Assembly (NCBI GenBank): GCA_034190875.2
Contig: CM067343.1
Location: 18,854,029 to 18,918,028 of the forward strand
Reading direction: 5' to 3'
Origin: Urechis unicinctus
Lineage: Eukaryota; Annelida; Polychaeta; Xenopneusta; Urechidae
Length of the DNA: 64,000 bases
Under the pieces are notes generated by a model. The model did no database searches and was not told the origin of the DNA. It was given only the letters and a program-made list of their open reading frames with translations. Below are positions 23,121 to 34,600 of this stretch, piece after piece. The number at the start of each line of letters is the position of its first letter. The stretch's first letter is position 1. The position numbers were made by a program, and so were the translations under genes.

Positions 23121-24888
23121 TAGTCTGTGTCCCAAACTCCAGGGGTTCCGCTACGCTTCTCGCCTTAGAGTTTACGACAAGACAAGGTCTAAAACTGGTG
23201 CGTCCGAATATTCATTAGACACGTTCGTTAATCTTCGTGACCAATCAACGCAAAGGTTGTGACCCGGATTGACCTTAGTTGCGCGCGTCTGGCTCGTGAA
23301 ACTGGCTTGTGATACGCACCCTCGGTTTTATGTGACGTCATGTACATTGTTGTGGTCTGCGTCCAATGAAAACACACTGAATGTCTTCTGGAATTATGGG
23401 GCAGTCGCGCGCGCCGCCCTGGTGAGCTTAGTGAAACTAACTTCTGTTGACTTCCGGTTTGACGCGCTCGTTCTCACAACCCTGCTGTCTGCTTTCTGAA
23501 AGATCTGCTCGTTGTGTAATTCGATTAAAGATGAAAAGTTCAACGTAGAACCTGAGTAGAAATTGTGCGTTACGTCGTGTGGGCCAAGGTATAAACACTT
23601 CGTCAATATGGAAGCGAATAAAAATTCATATTTGCATGTAACGCGCAAGGCGAATAAAGTGCATAATAGAATATCATGTCTCTGGGATTCAAGTCAGCTG
23701 GTAACCACTGCTATGCAATTGGTTGCGTCCACAAGAGATCATCAGCGGATTGCAAGTTCTATTCCATTCCCAGCAACCCAAACTGGCGAAAGACTTGGAC
23801 GATAGCTGTCAACAGGCTTGCTGTTGATGAGCGTGGCAGAGAAATTTGTGGTCACCTAAAAAACATCACAGTCTGTGCTCTTGCCACTTCTCATAAGCTC
23901 CCAGCTCCAAAGGAATAGTCGGATGGAATCGTGTCAAGCCAGACTTGTTTTCCACTCGGAAACCACCTACTCAGAGAAAGACATCAAAATCCAGGAACAG
24001 GACTATCACTGTTTTGCATCACATTGGCATTGTTACAAGGATTGTTATGTAACAGTTGGTTCTGACCATGACTAAATGCAAACACTGAGGGCTGGTCGAT
24101 TGGTTTCTACATTGGACATCCTCATTGACACACACCCTAAACTTGAAGATATGATGAAAGAGTCCAGAAATGCTAAGAAAGTGGAGGAACTTCACAGGGT
24201 GATGGAAGATAAGGGCCAGATATTGAGTTTGAACCTTATCAAGGAAAACTCTTTCCATTTTCCCTATTGCACAGTATTCCATCATATGAAACCTTTAGTT
24301 TTTCACTAACTGGATGATTAGGCAGAGGACATGCAGTATGTGTCACAGACTGACAGTGGTCATCACTCATCAACATTCAAATCGAAACCTGGTTGACAAA
24401 TAACATTGACCCAATCCAAGCATTGCATCAAGAGCAGTAGCTAACAACGTATAGCAAAATATTTCCCCACCCCAGCAGGCACATTCACAAAACAGTCACG
24501 ACCCATCAAGCAGCCGAGCGAATAAGTCTTTCAATACCAGCCATGTGACTGTTGCGCGTAATCGAGGGCTTCTGGTGGAGTCATTTCATGTTAAGCAAGA
24601 GAATATACTTCAGTTCTGGAGAAAAGAGGTGTAAAACGGAGCGTACCAAAACAAATATGGCGCCGAATCTTCGGAAAATGTGACACTGACCAATGAGAGA
24701 CAATGACTCCAAAGTACCCGAGAGTGACCGAGAGACACGGCTTCTGATTGGAGCTTCCCAAATCTGGGATGCTACATCAGTTCAAGACCTCATCCTAGCC
24801 TTGACCGTTGTCGAGACTATTTAATATAATTAACATGTAAACAGGGTCCGCAGCCAAGGGGCTAATGGCTAGGGGACCTTGACTTCTA
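23121..24888. mobile_element. 1.77-kb DNA element with 8-bp TSD carrying a THAP-like frame
   Basis: Flanked by the perfect 8-bp direct repeat taatctcc at 23113-23120 and 24889-24896. Units 2 and 3 show a single ttatctcc at this point (near 38973 and 63361), so this is a filled site. The termini begin tagtctgtgtccc and end in a complement starting tagaagtcaaggtccc, giving only weak inverted similarity. It contains a THAP-like frame at 23676. THAP domain plus 8-bp duplication is the P-element combination, so a P-like origin is the best guess; hAT is an alternative. Confidence 0.72.
23676..23918 (+). pseudogene. THAP zinc-finger N-terminal fragment
   Basis: An 80-codon frame with CYAIGCVHKRSSADCKF, then FYSIPSNPNWRKTW. 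The C-x4-C pair, the F-x-x-P and the W-x-x-A-V positions agree with the start of a THAP DNA-binding domain. The later C-x2-H and the HFxxxxF block are not recognisable, so the domain is incomplete. A basic helical frame at 24076-24309 downstream (LEDMMKESRNAKKVEELHRV) may be a remnant of the same gene but is not family-assigned. Confidence 0.55.
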
Positions 24889-25063
24889 TAATCTCCGGAT
24901 GCCGCCCGTGGTCCACCTGGCGTCCCCCCGCCCCGAACCAATCACTCACCTACACTCCAACCAGGTGACCAGTCGTGACCAATGACGATAGTCCATGCGT
25001 CTGGTTGAGTGAGTTCAGGGTGAGGATAAAAGATGGGAGATTGGGGGCATGGTGGGAAGCCAG

Positions 25064-25290
25064 TCCCGTTGGCGTGGTGGTTTACCGCTTCGCCTTTCGA
25101 TCCACAGGCTGTGGGCTCGATCCTCAGGGGTGACAACATGACTGACTACTCGTGAATCGGAAGATCACGTAAGATCCTCTGAGGACCACGTGCTCCCTGT
25201 TAGTGACCAACATCAGAGTTACACTCACTTTTAGTCTTACATAGCCTAAGTTGCTAAAAACGAATATTATTCGAACAAACAAACAAACAG
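25064..25290 (+). mobile_element. tRNA-derived SINE
   Basis: The head contains a box A-like ttggcgtggtggtttaccgc (about 25069-25088) and a box B-like gtgggctcgatcctc (about 25111-25125) at tRNA-like spacing, forming an internal pol III promoter. The 3' end is a simple tail cgaacaaacaaacaaac at about 25272-25289. It begins exactly where unit 1 stops aligning to units 2 and 3. The tRNA of origin is not identified, and the acceptor stem does not fold as a functional tRNA. Confidence 0.72.
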
Positions 25291-25329
25291 CGTGGGGGGA
25301 GAAGCTTGTCAGGAGAGACGAAGGCTGCA

Positions 25330-26560
25330 CGAGAGGCAAACAACCCGCTTCTAAGAAACTACATAAAGAGATCTTGGCGAACTTTATCAGGAAGTTTTTA
25401 AAATTTCAAAATCGGTCAAAAATTGACCAAGTTACTATATATTTTTTGATAATCTAATATTTCCTTGATGACCTTCATCTTTATTTACAATCAAAGTCAA
25501 AATAAAACCTCTGGATTCTGAGCATCTTTGACATATTCAATTTTAAAAAATAATTACAAAAATATAATGAAAATTGGGTTGTGTATCGCGAGACCAAAAA
25601 TAGTTCACAAACATTGATTCAGAAGCTAACCAACGTTAAAAGAAATAGGCCTATGGGATATTGGGGAACTTGGCGAACTATATCAGAAAAATTGAAAAAT
25701 CTCTGAATCGGCCAATAATTGACCAAGTTTCTATGGATTTTAAATTTTCGGCACAATTCAACCAATTTTCATGACCATCGCATGTATACTAAAGATTTTA
25801 AAAGCAATCAAATTTATTAAAGAAATAATGCTATCCTGGGCCATGATATATTGACAATGAAACGGCTGACTCAAGGAAAAGCTTTGTGTATTAAATAGTA
25901 CCGCAGCGTACAATAATCATTATGATTGCAAAGTGATTCATGGGAAATGAAAAATCATAAGGCACAAATCATCAATAGATCATCATCAAAATATTCGTCC
26001 TTGAAAACGACGAATATTTTGATAGCGTATGTCAATTATCAAAGTTTGGTTATTGTATCAGCTTTTAGAAAATGTTATTTTTTTACAATCGAAAGATAAT
26101 TAGTGAATTAATTGTGAAATTTAAAAGTTCAGAGTTTTGGCTACCAGAATTTTTCGACCTGCGACAATTTTTTAACGATGCATTATTTACAATTGCATAT
26201 ATATAGAAAAAGTTTACAATTACATTACACTTCCAGAATATGTAAACTGTTTTAAAATGGAATTCTAAAGCATGGACGTATTGAGCATTAAACTTGTGTT
26301 ATTTTTTAAAATTTTTGATGCTTTTGTAACCGGAAGTGACGCCATCTACACCCATGATATCTTCGGATACGTCGTAATATGTCGCGGAGAACATGTGAAC
26401 TAATATTTATTACCAACGGATATGTATTTATTAGCATTTGGACCCACACCACAATTTTTCGACCTTAGGCGCTATGGGAAAACTTACGGTACACCAGCAC
26501 TAATGCGTTATATGGCGCCAAGAAAGGTAAAGAGATAAGTTTGACCTAATTAAGCAGACA
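25330..26560. repeat. Old AT-rich non-coding repeat
   Basis: Contains two related blocks (cttggcgaactttatcagga with aaattgaccaagtt at about 25375, and cttggcgaactatatcagaa with aattgaccaagtt at about 25670). Parts match 49370-49815, for example aacgacgaatattttg, atgcattattt, ttttgatgc and the phrase atttttcgaccttaggcgct against atttttggacctaaggtgct. No reading frame survives. It may be the non-coding part of a large transposon. Confidence 0.5.
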
Positions 26561-26946
26561 CCTTCAAGGATGAATGGGGAAAAAGACATGGATGACGATG
26601 AAAAAGTCGCCACCGATTGATTGTACCAGACCATATCAGCCTCTCATCTAGATGAAATCCGGGACATAGTGGTGTTTTGCAGATATGACCCCAAAGGGTT
26701 TCTGAGGAAGTTGCACGGGGTTGGCTTACAATTTTGTGGCAGATCTACCTGCCAATCCGGAAACACATGCCCCGAGTGTTGTTTGTGCAGGTAAGAAATT
26801 TCATTTTTCTAAGACTTTTGCTGCACTATATTAGTAAAATAAAAACTTCCACGATCGAACGAGTGCAAGCACGTCCAAGCAATAAACAATGAAGTTACCC
26901 ACTGAAAAAAAACCCCAAAGACGCAATAAAGGCAGCTCAACTGGGG

Positions 26947-28052
26947 TTAAGCACCCTCTCCACATGGCGCTCCTCCCCAGTGTTGTTTGTGCACCAAAGA
27001 GTCATGGCACATGTACGAAGATAACAGGACCTTACGCAAGGGGGAGCCCAAATGGATAGGGTCACTGCCTCTTTCGATCATGCACGTCCTATCCGATCCT
27101 ACAAATCGACCAAGAATTTGGCAATGCACAGGGATGTCACGGATAGGGTTCAAGCCTACCTCCCAAAAAGTTGTTTTGCCTGTTCATGGGATTATGAACT
27201 CCATACACAAAACAAGAAACCTGTTGAACGGCTAGTTTTCAAACGGACCAAGTGGACTGTTACAAACTATCTGCGTGGGTGGATGATGAACGTTCCTGTG
27301 GGTCACCCCCTCGGTAGGGACTCTGATGTTCTAAAGAGGTGTGCGTAGGCAGATGAGTGATGTTCTGACCGCTGAGCTTAAGGGGTGCTGTAAATTGGGT
27401 GCAGGTGAGGCTCATGAAGTTCACCGGCGTTGGTGACATTGAGCATGCTGAGCCTGTACTGCGTAATAAGCAGGAGGTGGTACTCTCCTCAAAAGATATT
27501 GGCAATATCCCGAACAGGAGCATCGTTGATATCCAAGAGCGGTTTGGGAAGTTGGACCAACAGAGGTTCCAGCTGGGAGTTTGAGTCAGTCGCAACTCTG
27601 TAGATTGACGTTGCCAGATACCAGCCATTCAAAGGTGGCTCCTACCTGCCACTACCAAGTGTCCTGGCAGCAAAGAAACTGATCATAAACGTGAAGAACA
27701 AGGACGACTACTGCCTTCTATGGTCTATTGAATCGGCTATGCATCCAGTCACTAAAAAAACCCAGTGGTGTACAGATGACTAAATGCTCCTATGCACATG
27801 GCGCGTGAGGACAGAAGAGTGCACAAGGCATCATCATACTGTCATATGTGCAGAAAACAACTGGGCGGCGACTCTGTCGGCAACCACTGCCATATAACAG
27901 GTAAGTACCACAACGCAGCCCATAGCCTGCAACTTGAGTCCTAAGACAATGGTCTTGTCTGTAGTCTTCCACACAAAATGTTTGTAGGCATGTGCATATT
28001 CGACCTCTCCAAGCACCTGATGTACGACTTCCTATTACAACACAATGAAGTC
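26947..28052 (+). pseudogene. Polinton/Maverick protein-primed DNA polymerase B, N-terminal remnant (copy A)
   Basis: The plus strand carries phrases of the Polinton PolB N-terminal region. An INVKNKDDYCLLWSIESAMH-type frame near 27690-27745 matches the usual (I/V)NxxNxDxxCFxW block. Near 27840-27950 comes a zinc-binding block C-x2-C...HCHITGKY. Frames change several times, and a 2-base loss near 27922 relative to copy B breaks the block just after GKY. No palm-domain catalytic motifs follow; at 28052 the sequence switches abruptly to minus-strand gypsy RT. No terminal repeats or capsid genes of a Polinton are visible. Confidence 0.75.
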
Positions 28053-28310
28053 CTGCGAGACCTTCATTCCAAACAGTAGCCCGAGGAATCCGTACAGACC
28101 ATATGGAGAGTTGAACGTTGTGTGCTTGCTCGATTCGTCGTTGAGCACGATGCTCCAGTACCCGTGGCAGAAAATCACATTCATTCCTTAATTTCTGAAT
28201 ATACACAATCGTCCCTATGGCTTCTACTGTTATATGTACAAAACGTTTAGTTGTGACACATTGATGAAATTGTAAATCAAAAACCATGTAGCGCATTCCA
28301 GTAAAACAGT
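28053..28310 (-). pseudogene. Ty3/gypsy reverse transcriptase fragment (copy A)
   Basis: The minus strand shows the same RT block as 7380-7480 (the Y-G-R-Y and LPFGM stretch), here with changed bases and joined to an SIVLDDE-like frame upstream. An overlapping long frame reads it out of phase. Compared with copy B, about 1.01 kb (51690-52700) is missing here, joining the RT directly to Polinton sequence. Confidence 0.7.
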
Positions 28311-29014
28311 TGACATAAACAAGAAAATTAATATCCTCTTGGCGATAGGATCTCCAATTATATATGCCAACCGGCCAACAAGAATCATTGAAAAGATTGT
28401 CGAGATCAGAGAGATTTATTTCCACACGGAAACTGTCAAATTTGGCGGCGTCATTTGACAGCTTCTCTACCTTTAGGCAGTCGACTCCTTTATCTTGAAT
28501 GTACCGTAATAGCTCGTCTGTAGTGGTATCCATACAGACTTTGTAGACAAACAAGTCTCTTATGGGTTTTGATGCTCCCCGCAGAGTACTGACATAGGCC
28601 CCTTGACATGGGCTTTCATCTTGACTTGTGTTCTCCTGTGTCTTCCCACATTTGTGAAGCCGTCGTTGCTCCGTCTGTAGGCGCAGTGACTTTGTTTTTA
28701 TAATCATCTTTTTCCGAGGCGACTGCTAAATTGTTGGAAGGGATTGTTGACTGCCAAGGGGTTTTGCTGTCGGCTGCGGCTATGACGACAGCGTATGACG
28801 GGCTGTTATTTAGCGTAGGAGCTGACAGTCGACTCTCTTTACGTTTGAGGCAGCTCATCGCGTTGTCGAGCATCTTGAACCGGCCCTCTATGTCGTTGAC
28901 TCGTTTACGTTTGCTAATGGAGCACGTTTCCACCAGGGTGGTCCTGGAGTCACGTTGCAAATTGTACCAGACAGATTTGTCGTGTTTTGCATCATGATAC
29001 TTCGCTATTGTCAT
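28311..29014 (-). pseudogene. Retroelement ORF1-like protein fragment (copy A)
   Basis: A frame starting at 29014 has basic KRKRVNDIEGRFKMLDNAM and a Ser/Thr-rich linker. A second frame then has RDLFVYKVCMDTTTDELLRY, KFDSFRVEINLSDLDNLF and CWPVGIYNWR. The latter order (RDxFVY...FxSFRVxI...xxWPxGxxxR) recurs in ORF1-type proteins of invertebrate retroelements. The function is probably nucleic-acid binding, inferred from that setting. The two frames are out of phase, so the gene is broken. Confidence 0.6.
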
Positions 29015-29600
29015 ATTGTATTTTAACCAATGGTCATAGCGTTACGGACGCGGCGATAGTACGTGAAATTGATCAGTTTAAATGAATTATCACCCCCAGA
29101 TTCAGATGGCTTATCGGGTTAATTTACACCCCTTATGTCTCATCTACAATAACGAATATGACCTATAGGTGAATGCTGCTAGCTCCTCGTCCACGTCCAG
29201 TGATCTCAACACGAGCTCTTACATTGCATTTCCGATTTTCTCGATGTGAGAAGAAACGAAGCCGATTCAATGTTTAGATAAATGCAAAATTTTATCCTAG
29301 GGCAAGTCACCACTAGCCGATTGACTGGTCCAGGCCATTTCAGCCCCTCGTTTCTGTGAAATCTGGGCTTAGTGGCATATTATAGATATACTCAACCATT
29401 AAGATCCCACTGCCCACCGAAACGCGTTGCAATCCACGGCCAAATGGTTACACCCTCTCACCCCCCACACCTTAGTCGCCTCTTATGACATGCAGGAGGT
29501 TACAGTAGACCTATTCTACCACCGGGCCCTCAGGGGGACCCCTTTCTGGAGATAGTATTTTCATTTAGGATTCTACGAATTATGTAGATCACATAATTAC
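29015..29600. repeat. Retroelement 5' non-coding part and SINE-like block
   Basis: 29030-29290 matches 54300-54555, and its inverse matches 6840-7060. 29330-29550 contains caccttagtcgcctcttatg and acctattctaccaccgggcc, a motif that looks like the conserved tail of a dispersed short element; a second copy is at 54600-54815. No coding region. Confidence 0.5.
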
Positions 29601-31150
29601 TAAATGAAGCATTGGTCATGGGGTCTGAGGCTTCAGGGTGGTCAACAAAAGACACACCGCAGCCTGTTGTGTCGCACCACACATGCTATTTCAATATATT
29701 TCTTAGATCTGGGCTCAAGTTGTTCGCTTTGCTGTTCTTATTCACATTCGACAACCTGTAGTTTTGAAAAAAGGTTGGAGATGTTCATGTAGCTCTAATG
29801 GACTGCGCTTGTACCTGGATGTCCAGGTTTGTTACAGGATCAGATTCTAGACGTGATGGGCTAATCCCGCCTGTACACCATCTTCCATACGTCTTGGATT
29901 GATCCCGCTTGTTTTATATGGGCTGGTTCAACCTCGAATCTAGACCTACCATCGATAGTTATGCCTGCATTAACTAACGGAGAGACATTGGTAGTTAGTA
30001 GTTAGGCCTGGTACCTGTAATATACACGACATGGTGGAAACTCACAGCATGGCAGAAACTCACAGCAACTTTAATACGCATGCGCGTTTACAAATTCCAA
30101 GCAGGGACAAGTCATTATTTGTAATGATGTAGATATATTACAGTACAGGGCTACCTTGAAACAAATCAGCCCATTAAGTGACAATTGGCAACACCAGAAA
30201 AGGAGAATTTATCAGATTAAATTATTCAGGAGGTAACTGCTATACCAGCCCATTGAAGCATACTTAGTCTTGTAGACACAGCATAACGGTAAGCCGGCTT
30301 TAAAAACTTTCCGTCATTTTAATCCCCCGAACATAATTCATCTGGCTGTTATATTTAACTTTAACAATATGATGGACGTCACACCAGTAACAAGTGTAGA
30401 TTGTAGTTTGAATGTGAATAAAATACAGTTAGCTATGTACCTTGGAAAAGTAGACAAAGACGGTTAGCATCCAATCAGACGTCTGAGAAAATGAACAAAA
30501 GACACACAGGTCTCGTGTTATCTAGTGATACTATGACTGGATAACTCGAAGACCTTGTTGCCTCTCCTGGCTAGAGGACCCTATTTCACCACACGATACT
30601 GTCAACAAATGTTGATAACCAAAAGGTCCAGCTAGACACTGTATGAGTCTCAGGGCAGGGGGTCGGTACGATACCTATTGCCATCTCTTGTGGACAACTC
30701 AATCTATCAGTTACCGCTTAGTTATAAAACATTGTATGAGAGATCTGCTACAAAGCAAAATAATTAACCATTTTCAACCCTGTGAAGTATGAAATTAAGG
30801 CTAAATCTATAGAAGCTTGTAAGCTATATTAATTGATAAAACAAATCTCCTTTATCAAGCAAGGGAGAGACGAGGCTTTGGAGGAGCCTAACATTTGTTA
30901 TGCCTGATTCTACACCTGTGACCAAAGTAAAGAGACTAATGTTGTAAATGAATGGGTAGCCTCGTTGTGACAAACCATAGTTCTACTGAAATGAATTACT
31001 TCTTTTTATTTCATGACTGGACGAAGAAGACGTTTGATACCGTCAGCTATTGCTGCTGCAAAACAGCAAAATATAGTCACTAATGATCGATTTATTTACA
31101 TATCAATAACATGCAGGATGAAGGTCGACACTAAGCTGTCTGACAACTAT
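29601..31150. other. Non-coding duplicon sequence downstream of ABCG copy 2
   Basis: Almost identical to 54870-56430 in unit 3; from 30090 on it also matches 9626-10660 in unit 1. 29601-30060 has no counterpart in unit 1. No exon or RNA gene is supported. The small open frames here are conserved only because the whole segment is duplicated. Confidence 0.65.
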
Positions 31151-31620
31151 AGTCTCACACAGAACTATAAGACAGTAGTAGACCGGAACGGGGCTATAGG
31201 ACAATAGTAGGCCGAAAGAGGACTATCTTACAGCAGTAGGCCAAAACGGGGATATCTGACAGCAGTAGACCGAACAGTAGTAGACTATCAGCAGGAGGTC
31301 GGAACAGGACTATCTGACACTATCTGACACGGGGATATCTGACACGAGTAGGTCGGAACAGGACTATCTGACAGCAGTAGGTTGGAACAGGACTATCTGA
31401 CAGCAGTAGTAGGTCGGAACAGGACTATCTGACAGCAGTAGGTCGGAACAGGACTATCTGACAGCAGTAGGTCGGAACAGGACTATCTGACAGCAGTAAG
31501 TAGGTCAGAACAGAACTATCTGACTAGTAGTTTGAACAGCAGTCGGAACGGCGCAGAAAGCAGCGCAGCACTATATATGCCAGAAAGTCGGAAGGACTAT
31601 CTGACAGGACAGCAGTAAAG
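31150..31620. repeat. 29-bp minisatellite at 3' end of ABCG copy 2
   Basis: About fourteen units of the gtcggaacaggactatctga family, with irregular spacing after 31500. Unit-derived sequence (tcggaaggactatctgacag) has entered the last exon of ABCG copy 2 at about 31588-31616. Confidence 0.9.
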
Positions 31621-34600
31621 CGCACATAAGCGTGAGGTCGAACCACAGTGGTTCTGTTAAGGCCGTTGTGTCGAGATGGGCGGCGCCTGTGAACGTCGAG
31701 TTACCAGAAGTACACTCCGAGAAAGCAGACTTGTTGGGGGGGTTGCATCTGAGGATCAAACGAGACATCCCATGGAAGGAGACTATATAAATGTTGGCTG
31801 ATAGCCGAAATTCTGTCTCCGAAATTCTTTAAGCAAATAATATTAACTGTAAGTAACGAGTAGTAACTTACTGGAATGGTTCTCCATGTAGGAATTCAAC
31901 CTTCACGAAGGCAGCAAACGAATAATACATGAAGCAGCAGTATTTGATCCACTGGAAATAACTGGGCAGATTTTGGTTGTAGTAGCCCCCTGAGAATAAA
32001 TAAATATTACATCGCAAATTAACATAATTTTCATTGTAACGGTAATCATGTGGACCGTAACGACGAATAAGAAAGCCATTAATTGATGGAGGTGAAATAA
32101 AATACAAACCAGCCATGAGGTTAAAAAGCAGGATCACCGATGACGTCATCACAGATGTCTTGAAGTCAGTCACAGACACGCCAATCAGCAGGCCTATACT
32201 CTGAATCAATTAAATATGTAAGTCACGATCATACGAATATCGCATTGAAGAACCATGCGCAAAATTTTATGCCAATTAATGGCAGCCTTATTATCAAACT
32301 GATTTTAAAGGTGCATTTCATAACAAAAATGAACATTTTGTTGTGAAAAAAAACCCATCATCGACCGATTTCCCACTTATTTTGAAATAATATCCATCAA
32401 ATCGAGCCCAGTCTGTGGTCCCCTCTATATCTGGGGACTAAATTATGTCTGATTATTTGGTTTCTTGACCTAGTGGATGGACTTATTCGCTTATGTTTGT
32501 AAACTAAGTCCAGAGGATGTTTTCAAAGCACCGATTTCGATGAATTATGGAAGATTCGGTGTTGGTAGTACTAACAAAAGATTACAATCCAGTCATATTA
32601 GCAACAAGACAAAAACGTGAACCAAATAGAAATTGAACCTTGCACCGACAAAATGCATAAACATGTAATTTTTACCTGTGCTGAAAATACTGTCAAGTAT
32701 AGAACGAAGAGTGTGCTGAAGAATGTGGCTGGGTCACGTGACAGGTTGGCCATCCAGTAGACGATGATGCAGTAGATCGTGGGAAGTAAGAACATTAGGG
32801 GACTTTCTGTTGTCATCTTCGCGAAGAAATAAGCCGAGAGCATGTAGGCGCCGGAGGAGCGCTCCTTGGACACCACGCCACGCTCGTCTGGAACTGATAC
32901 AAAAACGATGGTCTTTGAAGTGCTCAGCAGGATATAGGCGCTAGCTTCAATTTGTGATATGAGTTTACTGACTTATGAAAGGGAACTCACACGACGTGAC
33001 GATGTCAAGTACGGCGTTTATGCTGAAGTAGACGGCCGTGAAAAATAGCTGCAACACGTGGTATGGTACACAGGTGGTCACATGGCTGGATGTGATTAGA
33101 TGGTACAAAGGTGGTCATATGGCTGAATGTGAAACTGAATTGCAGGTGAATAGATGGTACAAAGGTGGTCACATAGCTAGATGTTTAAATTAAATGGAAG
33201 TTAATATATGGTACTAAGGAGGTCACATAGCTTGATGTTAAAACTCTATTGGTCGTACAATATTGCGATGTTGGTAACATGGTTGGGTGTAATATTGATA
33301 GGTAGTACATTGGCTTCATGCATGAATTATGAAAACCACTTCAAATCTACTTAATATTTGTCACTACAAAACCACATGACAACTGTTACATTGATCCACA
33401 GCTACCATCGCCTCATAATAAACTCACCACACCCATCCTGTCATTTAGTGTTTGCTCATTTCGCGGCAGGTCGAACCAAACAACTCCAGCAGCAACTGCT
33501 AAAATAATTGTTTGGAAGAAATTCAGTTTAGATAGAATCCGCGAACGAGCTTGCAGAAAGTTCCGTTGGGTCAAAGTGGAATATTGTGTCCAGAAAGAAG
33601 TCTGCCATTTGGCTCCCTCGAGGATATACGTATCAATGTCAAGGTCGGGATCTGTTTTCCTTTGCTCAAAATCGACGAAGACCTCACCAGAGTTTCGTTT
33701 GCAGTCATCCCCTGTAGGTCGTACACGAAGGGAGGAAATATCGTTATGGATGGGACGTGGTATGCTAGGGTCAGGATAGGAGAGTGTTCATACGTAGGTG
33801 ACGTGTTATATTGCGGATTGATGAGGAGAAAGAATAGTAAACAAAATGTCGCATGCCTAAATCAGCTTTTGTCCAATTATAAAGACTCGAGAGTGGCAGC
33901 CCTCGGTTATGATGTTGATTATATGACGGTATGTGATATATAAAGGTATCCACTAAGCAAAATATTTTGACCGCATCAAACATACAAATAAACTGTTACA
34001 ATCGAAACACATGCCTGCCTTGACGTAGGACAAGCCGACGATGTCATTGCCAGGAGAGTTCAGATTTTTTGCCATGGCGCTCAGCGGTTTGTGGTCGCGT
34101 TCCTCATCTTGTGCAGCAGTAGTAATGACTTTAATTGCACCGTCTGCTGCACGCAACTCCGCTGGCCAACTCCGATGCTTTCTATCATAATGGATCAGTT
34201 GATGACTAAACATTAAAGATATCTTAAACATTGCATCTTAATTTAAAGGGCATGAGAAATGATAATTACAATTCTTGCCCTTATGTGTCATGAGTTCCGT
34301 CACTTTAATTCTAGAGATATCATGATAGCTTACATGATCGACCTGTTTATGTCGTGTTATATTATCTGATATATTTGACTGATCTCCCAGGAAATATAGT
34401 TATAAGGCATACAAACCTAAGCCCATATGCAGCTCCAATTATCTTCTTTTCTATCTCGGCACCTGCCTTTACTTTCTCTACTGAAGAAACAAATGCAGAA
34501 AACTGATGAGAAATAGGGACATTTCTAGCTCGTGTCATGTGTGACTTGTACGTTCAACAATTAACTCACAAATAAAGTCAGCCGGATTATAGTGAAGTGC

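Noticed and set aside
25064-25140. Functional tRNA gene
   Set aside because: Box A and box B are present, but the acceptor stem does not pair and an A-rich tail follows, as in a SINE.
27260-27628. 122-codon minus-strand frame, repeated at 51024-51263
   Set aside because: Antisense to the Polinton polymerase remnant and conserved only through the duplication.
29604-29792. 62-codon frame identical at 54874-55062
   Set aside because: Identity extends equally through surrounding non-coding DNA; no start context, domain or splice signal.
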